Assembly (NCBI GenBank): GCA_003439945.1
Contig: QVRM01005632.1
Span: 1-64,000, forward strand
Source of the DNA: Dermanyssus gallinae
Lineage: Eukaryota > Arthropoda > Arachnida > Mesostigmata > Dermanyssidae
Direction of reading: 5' to 3'
Length of the DNA stretch: 64,000 nucleotides
In this document: positions 58,150 through 64,000 of the stretch, in pieces
Layout of the letters: each line of letters begins with the position of its first letter
Numbering within the stretch: position 1 is the first letter of the stretch
The notes under the pieces: model-generated
Seen by the model: the letters and a program-made list of their open reading frames with translations, nothing else
What the model was told of the DNA's origin: nothing
The model's database searches: none
Program-made: the position numbers and the translations under genes

Positions 58150-59130
58150 GTAAATAAATCCCGCTGAAATTAACGAGGCGGACCCCTGCTAGTTAGACGT
58201 TCTATCAGGACATGGCCCTTTCCATTGATGGCGCTGCGTTCTATATGACGATTGAGGCTGTCGCATACCATTGTGAGGTTTACTTTACCTGAGCTAAGCA
58301 ATAGCCTGCTCTCACCTCGCATGGGGAACAACCCTATTCGTAGGTACATTGGTATTTCACCTACTGGTCTACATCCTTAAACAAGCGTATCAGTGTTAGC
58401 TTCACTACCCCAGATAAGCCCTCGCAATTGCACAGCAATTTGTCGCAAACGCCCAAACGGAGCTTTTGAAGATACTTTCATAATACTTTTTGTTAACAGC
58501 AACCGAGAAGACGGCATCTACGTTAGGAGCGTTAAGTTTTTAAATGATACGCACTCCAATTTCGGCTAACCGGGCTGGAAACTGCGCCACCTACGACACG
58601 TTTACACAACGTAAGCCCACCCAGATCTATAATGACACTTCCCGTTTGGAGCGGCTGACGCAACTTATCCCCCGGATGCGCAGTACCGGCCTTGGTCTCT
58701 GACCTCGTACCGCGCCGTGCGCCTGTCTTGATCTCTGAGCGCTTAACCATCCTTTTCCAGGCTGTTCATGAATTTCTGCTTTTTATGGCGAAGCTTTACC
58801 ATTTGGACGAAACAGTCACCATTATCACACTCCGTCGCCGCTTGTTGCAAGGTTCAGCCCATTAGTTGCTACACGGTCATCCCACGACTTCCTCGCAGTC
58901 AATGGGCACAGTTGCTGCTCCGCCTCCTGTTGACTTAAAGACATAGTTAACTGAAGTGCACTACAGGACTACGCGAGGATATACTTTCGGCATCTTCATT
59001 ACTAACGGAACAGTTAGGTATCTAACTTCTGAATAGGCTATATTTTAGCATTCGTTTGAAGGCGGCTAAGGTTTCAAGGTTTCTAATCTCCACGAAAGTT
59101 GCATCCCATGCTGCTACTATTACTGCTAAA
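58150..59130. other. Unassigned sequence
   Basis: No recognised gene or repeat. Confidence 0.45.
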
Positions 59131-59137
59131 GCGTAAA

Positions 59138-59317
59138 CATTTCGGGCTGACCCTCTGCCAAGATGTAACGTCCACGGGACTGCTTTTCGCATTGCTTCAT
59201 AGACGGACTACCCCCATAAATACGAATGTGGGGCAACGGCGGGGCTAGAACCCGCGCACCTATGTGTCTCCTCCGGTTGCGAGGCGCAGACTTAAGCCAC
59301 CACGACACCGGGCTCGC
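59138..59317 (-). mobile_element. SINE-A copy 7
   Basis: The minus-strand head has an altered box B (GGGTTCTAGCCCC); the tail matches the family. A clear TSD was not found; CTACTA-type simple repeats flank it. Confidence 0.82.
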
Positions 59318-59849
59318 CACTATGCTACACTATACTACTACTACTGCTACTACTGCCGCCTTCTTTGGACGCTTAAGTACAAAACCGCACCGTGACATGG
59401 CAGTAGACCATGTGAAGTCAAACGCTCCACGCCGTAGGGCGTCGTTTTGAGCGATCTGAACTGACTTCTAATCATACGTCGTTGTACGTATCCCAATGCA
59501 GTGATCTATAATGGGCTCTACTATAGCTTACTGCATTAAGCGTGCAGAAAACTATGGTAATCTAGTAAGACTTCAGACATTAAACTTGCGCGATCGAGCA
59601 AGACCGGCAGCGATTACCCTCAATTGGTTTGTATTGGAGCGTTCTGCCCACTTTAGATCACTTTGCAAAGTGATTTCTGCACGTCGTCTACCATTATATG
59701 GCCGGTCTAGTCAGGCCAACCGCGGCTGTCGAATTAAACACGATACGTTTTGCTTTTCATCATCATTTATTTCTTTCACCATATGTATGGCATATATATA
59801 TATATAGATCCTTGTAATAAAACACATGTTTATAGATAAGTAATAAAAT

Positions 59850-60350
59850 ATCATCGAGCTAGGCTGAGGTGTTCCCATATGACCTGGATGCCGTAGGCCG
59901 CCACCGAAGCAACTTTCAGGTCAAAAAGTGCTTCTAGTGTGGTCAGGGATAATTGTTGGGGCTTTTCGATTGTAGACATCGCGACTAGACTTTTTCTGGT
60001 TCGTTCGGCGATGTGTTGTCCAAAGGTTGTGCCCTTCATCGAAAAGTTAACCCCAAGGTAACAGAAGATGTTAACGAACTCGACTGCACCAGTACTGAGT
60101 TTCAAGCGATGGACCGAGCAAGCGGTCCCTCACGTCTAAATTTGATAGCTTTTGTTTTCTCGGCGTTAATCTTAAGGCCGTTGTTCTCGCAGTACCCCTC
60201 CAGGGTGCGTATGCTTCGCTGCAACTCCAACTTGTCACGACTGTACATGACGATATCGTCGGCATATAGTATGATGCCGACCGTATCGTGTTCTTTGCGT
60301 GTTTTGCTTTTGACACACTCAACCGTAAGCGAAGGGGGAAACATCAATTC
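59850..60350 (-). pseudogene. LINE RT palm and thumb fragment
   Basis: The first frame (60102-60347) holds GIILYADDIVMYSRDKLELQ, then RTLEGYCENNGLKINAEKTK and IKFRREG. A frameshift near 60103 leads to the second frame (59851-60105): STGAVEFVNIFCYLGVNFS, then RTRKSLVAMSTIEK and YGIQVIWEHLS. The order YADD - LxxxYxxxNGLxIN-x-KTK - YLGV - YG is standard for non-LTR RT. It is the best-preserved RT palm in the window. Clade not fixed. Confidence 0.8.
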
Positions 60351-60354
60351 AAGA

Positions 60355-61695
60355 CTCTATCGAGTATTGGTTTTTCCTCGGGTAAGCGTCGTCAATCTAT
60401 ATTGCTTCACCTAATTTAAGTGGGTGTCTTAATCCAAAACTATAATAGCTAAGTGTTTTATTCCTAGAGTTTACGCTAATCGGATAAACTACGTAGGCTA
60501 TGGTAAAATAGATTAGCTAGCGTTTTATCTAAGCGGTCACAGAACAGAATTTACGCATTTTTGCGTCGCACGAAATGGTTAATGGATGTGCTTCTCAGCC
60601 ATTTTTTCGAAGATGCTTCGAATTGTGCTATATGTGCAAAAACCTATTCAAATCTCATGCTTCCCAGAGACGCCCGCTCTCTCTCCCTTGCTTTGCTCCT
60701 CTTTCTCTCTATCTCTCTCCCGCTCCTGTTCTTCGGTGTTGTACGTTAACTGGTCTGAAAAGACAAAGGATCTATTGTAAAGTGTTCCTGTCTTGAGTAT
60801 AAAGGCAACTCGACCTTTTTACAGATGTCAGCCACAGTATCTTAAGTTTTGACGCACTTTTTAATTCTTCTTGCAATCATGAGAACTTCCATGCAGCTGT
60901 CTGTTGACAATTAATCTCTACTGGATTTCGGAGGATAAGGAGAGACTAAACCATGATGCATCATTGGGGTTAAGCTCGATGAGTTCAATTAACATACCAG
61001 TCTTGATTGTGTCAGATCATTGCCGCCTCAATGGAACAGAGTAAAGTAGAAAGTGTTTTATTTTGGGGAAGAGAGGCACGCGACGCGTCTCAGTAGATAT
61101 ATCTACGTGCTCAAAACATTATCCCTAGGTATACACACAGTGAAATACAACCTTAGCCCTCAATCAATGCAGAACATGCTGGATACGCCGCAACGTACGC
61201 GCTCGTGCCAGTCTCCGTTATATATTTCATATATCAGCTCGCCAGGATTTTCTGTGGTATCTAGTTTTGTGAATGGGCGAAAGAGCGCCAATCTCCGAGC
61301 GCGATGAGGCTTGTACCGATGCCAGTCCGTGATAGAAACGCGACTTAGGATCAGATAACAGCAATTGTCTTGATTGCGCAAAGGAGAACTACCGTGATTA
61401 TCGGTGCGCTTCTGTGTACGTGACTGTCTACGTAGCTGCGCTCGTGCCTATGAATAAACATTTTGTTGTGTAGTAATAATGATAACATTGTAGCTCTGGT
61501 TATACAGGGTTTTAAACATGCATTTACATTCTATGGAGAGACGTTATTCTTCACGCAGTGCGGACACATTTGCCGGCTACGTGCTCGGCTGTGCACCGGC
61601 CATCAATGTATCATCGTCAATAAATAAACTGTTTATAATACTATTACAAAAACATAAACAAAGCATGTGTTAATATATGTGGTAAACTCGTTGTA

Positions 61696-61700
<5 letters not shown>
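60355..61700. other. Unassigned sequence
   Basis: CT-rich stretch at 60676-60735 (CTCTCTC). A TACAGGGTTTTAAAC sequence at 61505 resembles CAGGGT-type transposon ends but has no partner. Confidence 0.45.
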
Positions 61701-61705
<5 letters not shown>

Positions 61706-61738
<33 letters not shown>

Positions 61739-61826
61739 GGAGAGAGAGATAGAGAGAGAGATAGAAGGAAAGAGAGAAGTGATAAATATATATATATATA
61801 TATATATATTTATGTATATATATGTG
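61706..61826. repeat. (TA)n and (GA)n compound array
   Basis: TA at 61706-61735, GA-rich at 61740-61775, and TA at 61788-61826. Confidence 0.92.
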
Positions 61827-61910
61827 TGTTCACGTGCGACGACCTTCCTTCTCGACTTACGTCATTCCGGCATAGCTTACCACGAGAGTCGCCATCATTG
61901 ATCACCTCCT

Positions 61911-61935
61911 CAGCAGCAGCAGCAGCAGCAGCAAC
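61911..61935. repeat. (CAG)n tract
   Basis: About 8 CAG units with a CAA near the end. Confidence 0.9.
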
Positions 61936-62029
61936 AGTCGCAGCGTTAAGCACATAGGTTGTATGTAGGTGGCTGGCTGTGTTTAGCCGTGTGCGTAGAG
62001 TGGGTTTGGAAGTACCTCAACTAGATGGG

Positions 62030-62280
62030 GCAGCAGCAATGGGGGGGAGGGAGGGGAGCGACAGCGGTGGGGGCGATGGCGGTAAGGGAAGGAGGCAATT
62101 CTAATTGCCAGTCTGGAACAACCACACACACAGTCATCACTTTCACATCATCTATTAGTTGAGCCTCTCTGTCGCCTCGTTTGCGGCGGCGGCGGCGACG
62201 ACGACGACGGCGACGACGACCACGGTGGCGGGGGCGGCGATTTCTGCTGCTGCTGTTGCTGTTTTTGTCGCCACTGGATA
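62030..62280. repeat. GC-rich triplet cluster
   Basis: G-rich 62041-62060, CGG/CGA triplets 62184-62250, then CTG 62248-62262. A minus-strand ORF (62021-62329) starts with a hydrophobic MRLIVATVLLTGDFFCL segment, then becomes poly-Arg from the triplets. A gene is not claimed. Confidence 0.85.
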
Positions 62281-62349
62281 AACAGAAGAAATCGCCTGTA
62301 AGCAGCACCGTTGCGACAATCAGCCGCACGCGTCAGGCAACGACCAGGA

Positions 62350-62591
62350 TAGGTAGACAGGTAGACAGACAGACCAACAGACCAACAGACGGTCCAAACG
62401 ACCGAAGCCTGAAATCAGAAGTTTAGAGCAAGTTGCCACCTAGCTCAAGGCTGACTTAATCGCCGAGCTGTGCTCGCTGTGATAGCTAGCTTACGATCAT
62501 GCTGTGGCTTATCTAATATTTGCCTGCTGCTGCTGCTGCTGCGCCTGCTGTTGTTCAGCTTATTAATGTGTGTCTGGTCGTTGTTGTGCTG

Positions 62592-62624
<33 letters not shown>

Positions 62625-64000
62625 GGTCGTGATGATGCTAACTTATTTCTCATCATTCTTGTTTAATTAGTTCAGCAGTTGTGAGGAGTGAACGTCTGCT
62701 TGACCATTATTGTTCAGTACGATTATTATTTATATATTATTATTATTATTAATATTATTGTTATTGTAACGCTCAGTTATGTTTGTCATTGTCATCGTTA
62801 GCTCGCGTGTGGTGATTTGAACAGCATTCAACAATATTATGTCATGTTCACAGTTCTAATTGTATACAAAAATGATCACTAACATCCCCTAACTTATAAG
62901 TCGTTTGATAGCATTTAAAAGCCTAGACTATTCTATACGATCCAAATATTTGCAGACCGCTACGGATGTGCGTAAGGACTTTTTCCTCATTTTTAAAAGG
63001 CACGCTTGTGCAGGTCTTTTTCGCGGTGATCCAATCGCAGTATCGGTCCGAAGCAGAGCTTGTTGAGTGAGTTCCATCTAGTATTTGGCGTGCTCTTCTG
63101 CCTTTGGTGCAATGAAATGGCCAACCTGTTGATAGGCTGTGATTGGTTGATGACACTTGTGTGAGAGCGGAGGTCACCGACACAGCCCTCGGAGAGACAA
63201 CTGTGGAACGGATTACCTATGGCGGCATGGCACTTCAAACGAAGGTCGGTCAACAGTGTTATCGTCAACTGCAAAAAATTGTTTGCAAACCATAATTAAT
63301 TGGCGTTATCGAAATGTTCGTTTAATCAAAAGTATATATATATACGATATTTGTTTCGTACTTATTTGTAGCAACAGTAACGCAAACTGTCAATATTTTG
63401 TAGATTTGTATGTGTATATATTTCAAACAAATCCGAAGAACACTATATATGTGGTTTGGGTGGTGTTACGTAAATTATATAAGCACAGCTAGACGCATGC
63501 GCTTCTGAAGTCTACCTAGGGGGCGCTTTGGAATGGCTCAATGTAAATTGAGTACATATTTCTATACGAGCAACGCATGCGGTTAACGAATCTGTGTTTT
63601 GTTCTAAAGTAAGACTCAAATAAGTTACACAAACGCAAGATCAAAATATAATTTACAGAACACAGGACAATCGGCTGGCACGTAGCAGTCAGTGTATTGC
63701 ATCCTAAACGTTGACCCAAACTCTTCAAAGAGAGACAAGGAGCAACCAAAACATATTGACCCTTGCAAGTATACATACATTAGTATGCATCTGTGCGTAT
63801 GCATACATAAAAGTAGAAAAGATGAACCGGTAATCTGGATTCATGAAGTCGCGGCTTTCATCGCAGTTCCACACACTATATGTAACGATCACAGACCTAT
63901 TCAGTCCACTAACTATTACCAGAAATATATTTAAAACGCATACCTATATTGTCAAGTGTGAGATATTGAATTTGACGTGCCTTTCTACAAACGTTTTGTT
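62350..64000. other. Unassigned sequence with short (ATT)n tracts
   Basis: CAGACAGAC-type repeat near 62352-62390, (ATT)n at 62594-62623, ATT-rich at 62720-62770. No gene or transposon recognised up to the window end. Confidence 0.5.

Overview
This window looks like non-coding, transposon-rich DNA from an animal nuclear genome. An arthropod such as a mite, tick or insect is my best guess, but the species cannot be fixed from sequence alone. The evidence is eukaryotic: GT-AG exon candidates, mariner transposons with TA target duplications, tRNA-derived SINEs with perfect target-site duplications, fragments of non-LTR retrotransposons including an R1-like one, and more than 40 (TA)n arrays plus long (CAA)n, (AAT)n and (TTG/CTG)n tracts. 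There is no operon structure, Shine-Dalgarno pattern or long bacterial-type ORF. Most long ORFs are simple-repeat artefacts (poly-YI, poly-N, poly-V, poly-C).

Host coding sequence: four short plus-strand blocks look like exons of one unidentified gene (21699-21986, 34539-34753, 48911-48972, 50988-51169). Their splice phases are mutually compatible (0/0, 0/2, 2/1, 1/0), so about 30 kb of the window would be introns of one gene packed with mobile elements. The encoded protein would be polar, Ser/Asn/His-rich at first, with a PPSY motif, then acidic and then Lys/Asp/Arg-rich. I do not recognise it. Two further exon candidates (16204-16401 and 26215-26284) are weaker.

Layout. 0-9 kb: a retroelement C-terminal fragment, SINE-A copy 1, TA arrays, one copy of a 550-bp inverted dispersed repeat, and an RT fragment. 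9-13.5 kb: a mariner inserted inside an older mariner relic, then a very long CAA/ACG triplet array. 13.5-20.5 kb: an R1-like LINE fragment, a small TIR element, a strong 190-bp inverted repeat, SINE-A copy 2, a second tRNA-like SINE (SINE-B), and the other copy of the 550-bp repeat. 20.5-35 kb: candidate exons, a decayed mariner, triplet-repeat clusters, a perfect 17-bp hairpin and two SINE-A copies. 35-41 kb: two mariners of different families sharing one TA, a 579-bp TIR element and another mariner relic. 42-47 kb: stacked LINE fragments, one of which is cut by a SINE. 48-51 kb: the last two exons. 53-64 kb: TA arrays, a degenerate pyrimidine tract, a third mariner of the 35-kb family, more LINE fragments and a SINE.

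How the parts relate: SINEs presumably used LINE machinery in trans; mariners inserted at TA, often at the edge of TA arrays. Every transposase and reverse transcriptase seen here is broken. I see no clear new multi-gene system. The best leads are the phase-consistent split gene, the nested mariner insertions, an internal TIR-like motif in one mariner family, the hairpins, and the coupling between TA arrays and transposon ends.
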